Assembly: GCA_014871385.1 (NCBI GenBank)
Contig: CM026426.1
Location: 41,767,779 to 41,831,778, forward strand
Reading direction: 5' to 3'
DNA: 64,000 nt
DNA from: Ceratodon purpureus
Lineage: Eukaryota; Streptophyta; Bryopsida; Pseudoditrichales; Ditrichaceae
Below are positions 23,282 through 34,892 of this stretch, one piece after another. The notes beneath the pieces are model-generated. The model saw nothing but the letters and a program-made list of their open reading frames with translations, was not told the origin of the DNA and made no database searches. The position numbers and the translations under genes are program-made. How positions within the stretch are numbered: the first letter of the stretch is position 1; each line of letters starts with the position of its first letter.

Positions 23282-26249
23282 CTCCCATTACCCTTGAACC
23301 AATTGAGAGTTTGGATTACTTGGGTAACATGTGACTTGGGGTAATTAAGACATTAGAGTTATAAAGAGATTCTTTTAAGGAAATACTTTGCATTCTATTA
23401 TTCTTTACTTACTACAGTGACCTTTAGTTACGTTAAAAGCTAAACGAAAAGACCTATTCCCATGACTTACCACTATTTGTAAATTTCACTAATTACAGTA
23501 TGTCTGTTCACCTGCTGGGATCTATTTCATAATAAAAAGTCCAAGTGGATTGCTGGTTTTATTGCAATTGAGAGGAAAAATCAAATGCCCATTTGAAGCT
23601 ATGATGATCATTGCCTCCCTTCTCCTATGTGTTGATTGTCGTTGGTAATGGAGCACCATTGGAGATAACATTGTTTCGGGGTGGTGTAGCTAACCATTTC
23701 TCTGCATGCTGTACTAAGCACATGTCGGACCATTCCAAGTCGTGCCTGATGGTCTGCTCGCGGGAGGGCCCGCCATCACTTACGCAAGGAAGTACTTGTT
23801 GTCTAAGCGAGTTTCTCCATTCGGACTACGAATTCGCGGGTTTGCCAGTGGGGGCGGATGCAGCGAGGAGAAAGAGAGGGAAATATCAACATGCTAGAGA
23901 TGTGTTGAGATCACAGGAGTGTCTATGGATTTGGCTAGAAGCTGTCGGCGTGTTTCAAGAGGACTTTCAGCTCTTGTGTCGCGACATTTCTGCCGTCCGC
24001 CGCCTAAAAACCCGCCTGTAAGCGTCAAACTGCGACCGCGTAGCATTGTTGTAGTTCCAATCTGTGGCAAACTGCACAGGCATTATGCATCCGATCTGCG
24101 TGCACGTTCCCGCAGAATGCGTGGCGAAGAGTAGGGTCGCGCGGATACAGGAAGGTCGGACAATCATGCAGACGCGGACTGGAGGTCGAGAGATTGAACG
24201 AGTGTGGGAGGAGTGTGCATGTGTGCATGCATGATGGTGGAAGTTGGGATGTCGAACGAGGACGACGCCACTCCGCCGGGATAGAATTAGAGATGTTGGC
24301 ATGGTTTCAGAGGAGATGGAAGCTAGAGACGCTGCGTTGGGATCTCATGGTTCTATAAGGGCAAATGCTGGATTCCCTTCTGCGACACGCGGATCTTCCG
24401 GCTTTGCTATGAAATGAAAGGTAGTCAATTCGGAAGACAAACATGAAAGCTCTGAGTCTCACAAAACTACGGACTCTAAGTTTTAACAATATTGCTAGTG
24501 AACGATGCCGTATCTTGGTCAAATGTCCGATATTGTGAACAAACAAGAGGGTTTTTGGCAAGACACTTGATTTTAATAGACGAGGGAGGCGCTGATAATG
24601 ACTCTGGAGCCTACCAATCTCATAATAATTATCTTTGGGTTCCACTTTACATGTTGTCTATATGTGTGCAAAGTATTTTGATAGATTAGTCCCCATTACT
24701 ATTATATTTTTTTCCTGTTAATTACTATGTTTATGTTTCGCTGTTTTAAATATATTGATGGTACCTTCGTAAGGATAGTGCTATTTTGAATGTGCCCCGT
24801 AATTTAAAATCCCCTTTTCTGTTTCGGGGTTTCTGGTATTTATATTCGTTGTGTTTATCCATCTAGTTCGGCTTCTAAGCACACAAACATCTTCCAACCT
24901 TTTTATGGTAGAAAACTAGTTGCGAATGCGTAGTGTTGACAATGAAGATTCTCCTTGTTTAATCGTATAATATTTACTTCTATACTACTTAGAATTCCTA
25001 GCTTGTTCAATGTCCTTCTTTGATTTCAGGGACTTGGATGGCCAATTCGCCTCCAATTCCTCAACATATGTCCTAGGTTTTGAAGATTTGGTGGCAATGG
25101 ATGAGGCTGCTCTCCTTCGCATGTACCTTCGTATCGGATTTCCCATGCTCACAATAGCGGTAGAATGCTTCGGACCTTGTGCTCGGGATGACCTCCCGTT
25201 ACAACCTCCTCTTGGCTTTCCATACACGTTGTTGTCCTTCCACTTGCACTCTTGATAAGCTGAAATGCAGACACCTCCTCCCAACCCTTGTACCTCGTCT
25301 ACACGAATGTCCTTGACTCCACTGCCTGCCTCTGGAGTAGTTTCCTTAATGGTGTTCCCAACCACCTTGTTCAGGTCGAGATTCCAGGTGAGCAAGAACT
25401 CTAAGACCTCATCCTCAAGACTAGTGATGATACATGGATCCATCTTAAAACTAGGAAGGAATTCTCCACACGTACCTGTGGGCTGGATGCATCAAAAGAG
25501 ACTTGTGTTCCCACACCTTCCACTCACATATCATTGCAGACATTGCGCAATCTCATTCGCCATACGCCCTTTACTGGGCTTGGCGGCCTTAGATTGAATC
25601 CACCCGTATTCTGCCTGCTACCCCAATCCGATTGTATCAAGTCATCATTTGTGTGAGACCGGATCACCACAACTTTGAACGGGAGGCCGCAAGTTTGGTA
25701 TCCATTTGGCCAGCATTGTATTCATTGTCTAAGGAGCAATCCGTCTGTCCGGCGTCGGGTAGTTTTTCACAAGGGCCCGGCCCCTGTTTTGCGCTCTAGA
25801 AGAACAATATGATATTTTTTATTCGCCCTTGTAATCAACTATGTCCGCCTTCGCAGCATCTGTGCCCAAGGATCACATCCAACCCTATAGTACGCTCACG
25901 TTCTGGCCGGCAGACCACGTCCGTGCCTTCAATCCGTCGAGGTACCTCATCCAAGTCCGATCACGGTGCGACCGTTGTCCGCCTCGAAATTTAGCTAGTT
26001 TGCCTATCCATGGTTGGTCCTTCTTTGTATATGGGCCACTCTTACTGTGTGCCATTGAACTCCTTCGACAACGTCTTAGATTGCCATGTACAAAGAAATC
26101 TTGTCGCTCTTTTTGACTATGCGGTCACAAATTAAATCTCGTAGGTCGATTGCCATTGACCCCGGTCTCGTCCGACCTCGTCCCCACCACCCTGAACAGA
26201 TCCTCCAACTTCGTTTTCTTGTCCAGGAGTGGCTCGTTCAGGGCCTCAT
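23282..26249. other. no clear gene; ordinary spacer
   Basis: Only small frames. A plus-strand frame at 23611-24021 and minus-strand frames near 24307-24645 show no domain. An ATG-initiated minus ORF at 24985-25443 is listed separately. The right end borders an LTR at 26250. Confidence 0.4.
24985..25443 (-). CDS. hypothetical 152-aa ORF, doubtful
   Basis: ATG at 25443, TAA or TAG stop at 24985. The predicted protein is polar, with an acidic/amphipathic start (LEDEVLEFLLTWNLDLN) and a basic C-terminal third ending in a short Lys/Ser-rich coil. There is no recognised domain. The same strand upstream (25444-25750) contains several stops, so it could be the last readable part of a decayed gene rather than a small gene. 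No promoter or splice evidence. Confidence 0.25.
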   Translation of the reverse strand: MDPCIITSLEDEVLEFLLTWNLDLNKVVGNTIKETTPEAGSGVKDIRVDEVQGLGGGVCISAYQECKWKDNNVYGKPRGGCNGRSSRAQGPKHSTAIVSMGNPIRRYMRRRAASSIATKSSKPRTYVEELEANWPSKSLKSKKDIEQARNSK

Positions 26250-26636
26250 TGGTAAAGGGAGGATTAAACAACTAAACCCTAGCCTTCACAACCCATCAAA
26301 ACCCTACAAAACCCAACATAATTGAATACCTAAACCACTCATACAACGCTAGAAATACACAATTCAAGTAGGAAAGTGAGCCAAAGCTGCATAAAATGGG
26401 TCAAAACAGCCCCTAAACTATAGTACAATAGCTTCTAACAGCTCTTAATCCTCTCTTACTCTAACTGCTCTAATGTAGAATGATTATAAGAAACCCTAAT
26501 CTAGCCTCTTAAACCTCCAAGTCGGCTCTGATAGAATATATCCAGCCGACTGGATGACTGTCGGGGACACGGATGAAAACTGCAAAAAAGCCAATGGAGA
26601 TTAGGGGGGGAGAGATTAAGGTATCTGTGGTTAACA
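26250..26636 (-). mobile_element. LTR of retrotransposon F (same family as D), inverted
   Basis: Reads TGTTAACC...TTTACCA on the minus strand, 387 bp, and aligns along its length with the plus-strand LTR at 29512-29996. On the minus strand it is preceded by a polypurine tract (AAAAAAGGGGATAA), which marks it as a 3' LTR of a minus-strand element whose body lies to the right. The 5-bp flanks do not match at the two family LTRs, so no target-site duplication is assigned. It lacks the extra 25-bp tandem copies of the 29.6-kb LTR. Confidence 0.75.
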
Positions 26637-29511
26637 TTATCCCCTTTTTTGGAGTTCCGTCCTCACAACGCGAGGGACAATGGAAAGATGAGAAAAATAA
26701 AACCCGGCCTAAGAAAAGGAAAGAATAAAATGGGCAATCAAAAAATGAATTAATATTTAAAACAAGTAAACTACAAATACTAAGCCGCAGCCGAATAAGT
26801 GTTGATGGCAAAGGTGATGGAGCCAGTTAGTGGATCGGCTGTGCCAAAGTTGGCTTTGCGCGGGCTGGCTCGTCATCCTCAAGCCATGGCTCAAAATTTG
26901 GGTCGCAGTCTTCAAACCGTTGCAGCCAACGCTGTTGCCAGACAAAATCGGCTCAGTGGGAAGTAAGTGCAATGTCAAGATTTTGATGCTTGGTGGCGGC
27001 ATAGTCGCGGACTGCACGACTCAACTCACCCGGAGGAAGAGTGGAGGAGGCCAACTACAAAGTAAGCCGCTGATTTTTGAGGACAAGTAGTTCAGCCTAT
27101 TGTGGGCGGGCGCTAAATTGCTCCTCCAGCTCTAGACGGCAAAGTGAGGGCTTTGGTTGGGGATGTTGGACAGTGGCAGCGGCTAACAAGTCTTGTAACC
27201 TGCTGACTATAGCATGCTGGATGGTGTTTAATAAGAACAAGGCATCACAAGCTTCAACAAAGGCCTAGGACCAATGTGGAAGATCTGCAATCTGCACGAT
27301 GAGCTCTCTCAAGTGAGACTCCAAAGCAGTAGCTCTACTGTCGCTGGATAGTCGTGTGGCCTCCAACTGACGTGCGGCGGCACGTGCCTTGACAAGGACA
27401 GTTGCCATGGTTGAAATTTGTTCATCAGGATCTGAAAATCGGAAGTAGAGGTGGCGCCCATTGGAAGACTGTCGAGGGAGTCAACGAGACTTCTACCAGA
27501 AGAACCACCTGACTGTTGTCATAGAGGTCGCCTCAGCTGCGGAGTGCCAGCGCAACTACGGCCAGCTGAGTCAGTATGCGGGACCTGAGAGGAACGGGGA
27601 CCAAAAGTGAAGGCCTGTCCGGCTGCAGGTGCAACTGGCACTGTAGGCCAAGTAGTTGGCTATATAAGGCGGTTGGAGGCAACACGCGGGCACCAAGGGA
27701 CGATTTCCCTACCGGTAACGCGGAGATCCCGGTTTATCATGACCTTTGCTGGTGTCAAAGTCGGCGGTGTAACAACCAGTGCCGAGTGCACAAAGCACCC
27801 CGGGGATGATAGTGGCGGCAGTCCCATAGCTCATGATGCGGTAGAGAAGCTGCCGACATGCTCAAGGGGCACTCGCAATAGAGCAATAGCTCGACTTACA
27901 ACTAGGGTCTCAGAACCCGAGGAAACAGCAGCAACCACAGGCATAGGAGTGTCCGAACGTAAGGGGTACCGACAAGATGGAGACCTTGCGCCCATGGACG
28001 GTAGTTCCCGTGGAACAGACTAGGGTGGAGTAAATAGGTCGACATGTTGGCTGCAAAGGCCATGTTGTGTGATACGCCTGCTAGGTCCATCCTCATCAGA
28101 TGATCACTTCTAAGAATGAGACGTTGGTGTAATAAACAGAGCTGAATCGACCAAGTCACTAAATGTAGCTGGCAGGTGGTTGCCGCTCGTTTGACCTCAC
28201 AAGACGAAGCCGACTAGATTTGGAGGCCGTGGGTCGCTGACTGGTGCGCCCTTGTGGCTGCCGTCGAGTGTAGCAACACTGGAAGAAACGGGAAGTGGTG
28301 CAGTAACATCCTCTCGCTCCGGAAACCACAAGGAGAGTATAGCATCCATTACTGGCGCCCCTCGGAGTCGTCTCAAGCTTGGGGCCTTAGAATGAATATA
28401 GACCACATGTTGGCAGAGGTTGGTTAAAACAAAGCGAGACCAGTCGAGAGTCTTCTGTCTGGCTGCAGCCTCCACGGCAGCAAAAATGTGCTCTATCAAA
28501 TCTTTGCTGACAAAGTGAGGGTGCTGCTTGAAACCAATGGCGTTTCCTAACGCCTGAAATTGGACCTGATATGCCGGATGTTATGCCGTGACACAATTGC
28601 CGTCATGCTTGTGGTCATGTGTTCTGAGTCTACACCTAGAGTAACGGCGCTCTTAGCCGTGCACAAGCTTGTGCCGAGCCAAGTCGGCACCCGCTTCAAA
28701 AACCAATGCCGCCCGAATTACAAATACTGTAATTTCAACAGGCTTTTCTCCAACCATAGATCGGATGGGGCCGCCAAGCTCGGTGGCGGGTCAACGTGTG
28801 CCCTTCAAAGGCTATACATACTCGAAGCCCTCGACGAAGTCCAGCAGTAATTTGGTGCGGGGTTCAGGCCAATTAAAGTTAAAAATATTTTTGAGGCTCA
28901 TCTCAGAAGCCCAGTCCTCATCTGCCATTGCTGTCCACGGTGTCTAGTGAGTATAGGGCTCGAATTGGACCTCCCAACAATGATGCAGCTGTCGCGGGAC
29001 ATGAAGGCACTTAGGCATGCGTCCATCTACCGATGTGAGTTTGCATTTGACCCTTCAGCGCTGGACCTCGGACGAGGGCGTGGTAGCTCTTGTCCGCAGT
29101 GTAGGCTCGGAAGGTGGTGCTACTACTAGTCGCACTGCACGTACCGCAATTAGAGCCAAATCAGGTGCAGCAGGTTGATCACCGTTGTTGACTGCAGCTG
29201 CAAGCATCGCTGGTGGCGGTTAGCTTAGTTCCCATTTTTCCATGGATTCTTGGCTAGCAGTGCGATGAAGGAGTCCGCACGCAAAGTAGAGCTTTAAAGT
29301 ACGAAATGAACCGTAGCGTCTTCGTTTACAAGGACGGGGTTGTTGGTGGTGAGCTGAGTCGGCGCTGGCGATGTTAAAGTCGGCCCTGGCAACACACGGA
29401 GCGGGTTCTTGATAGCAGTGCAGTGGAAATTCGAACACATCAGATTTACCATTACTCTCAGTAGAGCACTTTAAATATCCGAGTGAAGAACACAATTGGT
29501 AACATAGAAGG
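26637..29511 (-). pseudogene. retrotransposon F internal region, decayed accessory ORF
   Basis: Minus-strand coding remnants occur without long frames. Around 27420-27080 a coiled-coil-like Ala/Leu/Glu-rich segment is broken by two TAG codons. At 28499-28197 a segment (EHIFAAVEAAARQKTLDW...) has the same pattern of residues as the domain at residues 150-205 of the LTR-encoded ORF of element C: an aromatic/aliphatic helix, then DW, then a second helix. No RT or integrase motif was seen. The word AGTCGGC (AGCCGACT on the other strand) recurs (26519, 27760, 28684, 29355, 29380), tying this body to family D. The expected minus-oriented 5' LTR on the right is missing; a plus-oriented LTR sits there instead, so a rearrangement has occurred. 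Confidence 0.5.
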
Positions 29512-29996
29512 TGTTAACCGGAGATTCTCCAATCTCCCTTATCCTTTTGTTTCCCTTAGCTCCATTTCAGTTTTCATCCTTGTCCCCGACAGTCATCCAG
29601 TCGGCTCGATGAACTCTATCACAGCCGACTTGAATGAACTCTGTCACAGCCGACTGGATGAATTCTGTCACCAGCGGACTGGATGAATTCTGTCACCAGC
29701 CGACTGGATGATTTCTGTTAGTTTTCAGGGGGTTTAAGAGGCAGGTTTAGGGTTTTGGGAGATCATTCTACACTAGAGCAGGTAGGGTCATAGAGGTTTA
29801 AGAGCTTCTAGGAACTGCTGTACCACGTTCTCAGACTGTTTTTGACCCATTTTATGTAGTTTTGACCTCTTTTTGCACTAGTATTGTCATTTCTAGCATC
29901 TTATGAGGGTTTGGAGCAATTAGCTTAGTTGGGTTTTGTTGGGTTTTGATGAGATTGTGAAGGCTAGGGTTTAGTTGGTAAATCCTCCCTTTACCA
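29512..29996 (+). mobile_element. 5' LTR of retrotransposon D
   Basis: 485 bp, TGTTAACC...TTTACCA, followed after one base by a primer binding site at 29998. Homologous in inverted orientation to 26250-26636. Contains a 25-bp tandem expansion at 29606-29723. The element it starts (leader, gag, protease) reads on the plus strand up to 34604, where it is cut by the LTR of element A. Confidence 0.78.
29606..29723 (+). repeat. 25-bp tandem repeat, about 4.5 copies, in LTR D
   Basis: Unit GATGAATTCTGTCACAGCC plus GACTG, with small changes between copies. The related LTR at 26250-26636 has only about one unit, so the array expanded within this family. Confidence 0.8.
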
Positions 29997-29997
29997 T

Positions 29998-30009
29998 TGG
30001 CGACCATGC
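29998..30009 (+). other. primer binding site, TGGCGACCATGC
   Basis: Starts two bases after the LTR end. The same 12-mer lies just inside the 5' LTR of element A (minus strand, 55710-55699), so it is conserved in this family. It begins with TGG as expected for pairing to a tRNA CCA end, but I cannot match it to a primer tRNA from memory. Confidence 0.65.
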
Positions 30010-31814
30010 TTTAGTTCGTACCATGTGATCTTCTACTTGTAGGCTGTTCTACACACATTAGAGTTCCTGAAGTACAGAAATCGGGTCTGCAGAGGTGCAG
30101 CAGTTACTGTCGGGAGTCTTTAGGGGTGCTGAAGTGCTGACACTAAAGTTTCGAGGTACTGAACAGTCCCTGGTTGACTCTGAGTAGTCACTGTAGTGGT
30201 CGATCGAGGTCGGCAAGTGTTGTCCAAGCCACTGGTCGCAACTAATCGGGAGATGATCTGTTGGAGTAGAGGAGAATAGTGAAGGTAAAGAAGTTTCAAA
30301 TGTTTTCAGTGGAGGAAACACTGGTGCACCGACAGATGCAGTCCAGCACGTGTCCAGGGAGCAGTAGCAGCAGATTGGATTTGTTGCGGGCTTGTGGGCG
30401 CAGATGCTGTGAAGATTGAAGGACGAGATTTGCATGCAGTCGACACATGTGAACAGAAGGCTGTCACAACTCGAAAAAGGAGATAGGGCGACTATAGGTC
30501 AGATCTAAACTTCCATTGTAAAAATGGACGAAAGGTAAGTAACCCGAAATTTTAGGATTTCAAATTTCAAATCTCGGATCCGAAAATTTAGGATCTTAGA
30601 GGTTTGAATTTTGAATTTGAGGACCTCAATTTGGGACCTCGATCGGCTTTCCAAACTTTGATTTGAGAATCTCGATCGGTTGTGGGACGTCGTGTTCGAG
30701 ACGTTAGTTGACACTTGGGTCCTGGACTTGAGGTTGGCACATGTCAGAATAGACTGATAATTTGAGTTGCTGAGTGCATTTGGATAGAATGAAAACTCTG
30801 TTTCAAGTACTGTCAGCACTGTTACGAGCACTCTAAGTTTGTAATTATTGGACTGAATTTCCTAAGAGTCAATACAGTTTGAAAAAGGGATAGGAACTAA
30901 TTAGGGGCAATTTTGTAGAACTGCCTTAACCTGTTCGTGGTTGTTAAAAAAATAAATAGAAATTAAAAAATTAAAAAAAGTGTCTGTAAACACTAATTAG
31001 ACCACACAGCCGACTGCTGGGTGGATGAATGCTAAAGTGGCAGGGACTACAAGAACGTAAGTGCAGGAGCCAAGTTTTGGTAGCTAACTGATTGGAGGAA
31101 GACAAGCAGAGCCGACCACAACAGACAAAGAGTAACAACCGCCAAGACTAGGAAGAACACACAGCCGAATGAACGCAGCCGACCAATTACTACAACATCG
31201 CTAGTACGAGCCGTTCACACCCATAGAGGAAAATGACTCAAATGATCTGCAAGCTAAGAGACAAGCTATAGAGAGGTACAAATGCTGGATGCAGCTTGAG
31301 GAGTAGACAACAGAGACGACTTCACCTAAGGTACGTAGCCGACTTAGCTCACATGGCAGTGCAGCTCAACAGGAGGGGGAACTTCTTGACTTGGAGGTCG
31401 AAAAAGGCCATTTCATCATCAGATGGGAGGACAAGGGAGAGCCGATTTGAAAAGGGAAGGCAGTTTGAAAAAGGGGATAGACTGAACAGTCATCCTAATC
31501 AAGCCAACATTCCCTGGAGATATTAGGACAAAGGAAGGACTGCGTCATTCAAAGGGGATTTCTCCACTACAGTGGTTGACTACAATACCTTCAACGTAGA
31601 AGGACGCCAGATGCAGCAAACCTTTGCAGAGCCGACTCAGTGTCCAAGTCAAGCTACTCGCAGAGCTGACTCAGGAGCACAGCTGATGTAGTGGCCAAGT
31701 CATGATATTGGCAGAGCAGACTTTGAGGCAACGCCGACCCAATGGCCAAGTCGAGATGTTGGCAGAGCCGACTTTGAGTCGGAGCCAACTCGGTTACATA
31801 GCCGACCAAAATCT
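30010..31814 (+). other. retrotransposon D leader, non-coding
   Basis: No continuous reading frame. Contains repeated short palindromic text near 30540-30660 (AAATTT, GGATC, CTCGATCGG), an A/T-rich stretch near 30950-30980, and the first copies of the AGCCGACY word (31008, 31110, 31177, 31337, 31630, 31766, 31800). It leads into the gag remnant. Confidence 0.55.
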
Positions 31815-33624
31815 TTGGTGCGCGTGCCGACAACTCCAGAGACATTGCCAGCTGCATTCCCGAAATTGAGGCAGAAGTTGGAGGAAACGAAGAGTCAATC
31901 AGTTCAAGAGCAGCACCTTACTAACCACACCGTAGGTGGCCCTGGTAAGAATGTTCACTTCTTAGACGAGTTCAGACTTCAGGCTGAGTGGGAGCAAGAA
32001 GAAGAGGCCCGAAGGGCAGTTGAAGCATTCAAAAACGACCTGTTAAGTAAGCGAGAGCGGGCCAGACAGCAGCAAACTACACCGTCGGGAGTAGCATCGT
32101 CACTGCAGTGGCCGATGGAGCAGCACCCAACACTACTGGAGACTAAGTTCAACCGTCGTGTTTAGGAGGCAGCACAGCAGTTGGCAGAGCAATAGTCGGC
32201 AGCGCAGCAGTTGGCTTCACAACAGTGGGAACAAGAACAGCTTGAACGGGAGAAGCAGGAACTTGCACAATTGCAGGACCTGTGGAAGGAAGAACAAAAG
32301 AGGCAAGAGCAGGGGCAAATTGAGGGGATCACTACAAGGCCCCCGTATCTATTTACTCCCACACCAGAGATATCGGTGGACATAAGCGCATCTGGACCAC
32401 TTCCAGCAACGACTTCCTTGACAGCACATCAACTTCCAGGATACGTGGATCATCTTCCAGGCAATGTGTACTAGTCTACGCAGCCGACTCAGTTAGCCGG
32501 AGATCCATGGGAATCAGGAGAGCCGACCTTTGGAGGTGAAGTCCCTGGAACTACCCACGTGGGGCGGCCTACAGTCACGCCACGGTTTGCTCAACTAACG
32601 GCTGTAGTACCATCGTAGTTTCCGGAGGTTCAAACGTTGCGCCATCTGTTCTGCACATCCGGGCGCATTATCCAGTGACACCAGTGGTGCATCCCTTGGT
32701 CTTACGAGTAGTCCGCACAGCCGACTTCAGATCAGCTCCTCTACAGCCACCTATCAGCACACGGTAAAAACAGTTATCGTACAGAGCCTACAAGGAGGGA
32801 TGTGATCCTAATGCACATCTCAGGTATTTTGACAAGTGCGCCTGGTTCAATGGTGAGACGGATGAACTGTCATCATCACACTATTTGGGACCACCCTAGT
32901 AGACAAGGCCCAGTGCTGGTTTGATGATTGGCTGGACCATCACTTATACGGCACTTGGGAGGAGGCTAAGGAGGCGTTTAAATTGCGATATAGAGAACAA
33001 GGCTAAGATGAGCAGGTGTACATGACGCTGCGGACTTTCACACAGGGTGAAGGGGAGAAAGTCCAGGACTATTATGAGCGCTTCATGAAACTGGTCAAGT
33101 GTCTTCAAACTGAGGTGGGTGAAGGCTTTAAATTGACGTATTTCAGGGCAGGACTGTTGGATTACTTGAAGGTGACGACCAGCAGTTCTACAGCCAACAC
33201 CTTGACGGAACTGAAGGAGTTAGCACGACGCTGCGAGACTAACTGTACAGATGCTTCAGAGAAGAACCTGTACTTTCAGCCTAAGAGGACAGAGCCGACC
33301 AATAGCCGGTCTACTACCACGCCAGTCCCTACAGTCGGAGCCGACACTGCCAACCGGAGATTTTGCACAGTGTGCAAGAAATTTGGACATGAGGATGGGT
33401 ACTGCTTCTTCAATCCAGCCAACCCCAACAACCGACTTCCCCGATCAGAAGACAAACCAACGATGGGAGTCAACGTCCTCTCCGCTCATGAACAGGCCAG
33501 CAGCTCTGGGAAGCTTGTCAACAGTCGACCTGGGGATATCAAAATGGCAGGTCTAGCAGAAACGAAGCCTGCTACCTCTGCTTGGGCACTGGTCATCAAA
33601 TGTGTAACTGTCCATTACGATTGA
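31815..33624 (+). pseudogene. retrotransposon D gag, decayed
   Basis: An N-terminal Gln/Glu-rich coiled coil (31815-32474) is broken by amber codons at 32163, 32190 and 32472 in one frame. The retrotransposon gag domain follows in another frame (about 32860-33240: WFDDWLDHHLYGTWEEAKEAF, TAA near 33003, then VQDYYERFMKLVKCLQ). A CCHC zinc knuckle, CX2CX4HX4C (CTVCKKFGHEDGYC), lies near 33364. Clear homology to the gag of element A (51931-53199) and the E remnant (57340-57611). The structural protein would package element RNA; this copy cannot make it. Confidence 0.75.
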
Positions 33625-34604
33625 AGTTTCAGCAGTTAGTGGCCTCTAAAAAACACTGTACTCATGCTGTGGGTGTCAATAGTGTGGAGTTGCAGGAGCT
33701 AGAGGTTCTGGAGGTGGCACTTACACTGACCGGAGCAGCCAGGGTGAAGGCTGGTCTACCCTCGGAAGATAAGGAAGTTAACGGGCCGGAACCAAGACAA
33801 CCTGAAACACGGCTTTGCAAGCGCTTCCTTTGCGATGTCCTTTGCACCAACCACGGAGGATCGTACCCAACCTCAGCCTCAAACTGTGGTCCCAACAGTC
33901 AGCCGCCAGATTCTAGAAACACTAATTACAGTGTCGTTTGCAGAACTGCTGGCAATGGCTCCTAACCTTTCACGGTACCTGAAGGCTCAAGTGTTCCTGG
34001 ACTGTAGAAGCAAGCCAACTGAGTTTGTAGACTTGGTCAAGCCCCCCTGACTTGCTGACTTTGTAGAGCCGACTTTGTAGAGCCGACTGCGTATGCCGAC
34101 TTGATCGAGCCACCTCCACCGACTGACCTTGCAGAGCCGAATGCCAATCAAGTTTCACCAAATTTCTCTAGTGATACACTAGTTGTGGGAGCTGTGGATA
34201 TTGATCGGTGTCTTCCCATAAGTTCTGTACAGGTGGGGAATTTGACCTTGGAGAACGTACTGCTCCATGGCGGCTCTGGAGTCAACTCGATTACAGAAGG
34301 GGAGCGGATACGCCTTGGTCTGAAGGCCCCATCTCCAGCCCCTTATCAGCTTTGCATGGCTGATCAGGCAGTAGTCTTGCTACTTGGATTGATTAGGAAT
34401 GTAAGATTTATATTCATGGTATTCCTTACAACATTAGTCTCACTGTTATTTGCAACTAGAAGATAAATGAGGCTTATAGTATGCTGTTGGGCCGACCTTG
34501 GCTGATAGATGCTAAAGTGCTTCATGAGTGGCGTAATCAGTTAGTGACCACTCGAGGGCCTGGTGCAATCAGGACCATTTCCATTAACCAGGAAATGCGG
34601 CCAT
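33582..34604 (+). pseudogene. retrotransposon D protease region, catalytic Asp lost
   Basis: A gag-protease linker (33582-33965) precedes a retropepsin-like domain (34101-34466) with VGNLTLENVLLHGGSGVN. The homologous position in element A reads VLLDGGSG, so the catalytic aspartate is replaced by histidine here. The frame stops at 34466 (TAA), continues in another phase (GRPWLIDA), and is truncated at 34604 by the LTR of element A. RT and integrase are absent because the element is cut here. Confidence 0.72.
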
Positions 34605-34766
34605 TGTGAAAAGAGTATTTTACCTACTCCTTCAAAAATAAATATTGTCCTAAATCTCTCCGAAATCCTACGAAAATTACTCTATCGTCCCGTTGAATCC
34701 TGCCCTAGATCTGAAACTGTCAACCTATATCTACAAAAATTCTGGAAGTATATCTTTAGATCTGAT
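34605..34766 (-). mobile_element. element A 3' LTR, distal fragment
   Basis: Matches 55712-55884 of the other LTR (start TGTGAAAAGAG against TGAGAAAGGAG; shared TACTCCTTCAAAAATAAAT). Interrupted after CTGAT by solo LTR B and resumes at 47751/47756. Confidence 0.8.
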
Positions 34767-34885
34767 TGTTACCCGCTAGGGTAACAAGGCAGCCAGGGAG
34801 TATCAAACTGAAGCCGCGGTTACCAAACAGAAGGACTAGCAGCAGAACTACGAGTAGAAGCAGGAATTTAGGAAGGATATTCTAG

Positions 34886-34892
34886 TATAAAA
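34886..34892 (+). promoter_or_regulatory. TATA box of solo LTR B
   Basis: TATAAAA in a GC-richer context about 120 bp from the LTR start, as expected for the U3/R promoter of an LTR. Confidence 0.6.

Noticed and set aside
23967-24302. His/Arg/Cys-rich minus-strand frame as a zinc-finger protein
   Set aside because: No regular Cys/His spacing, no start context, and overlapping frames on both strands are equally long.
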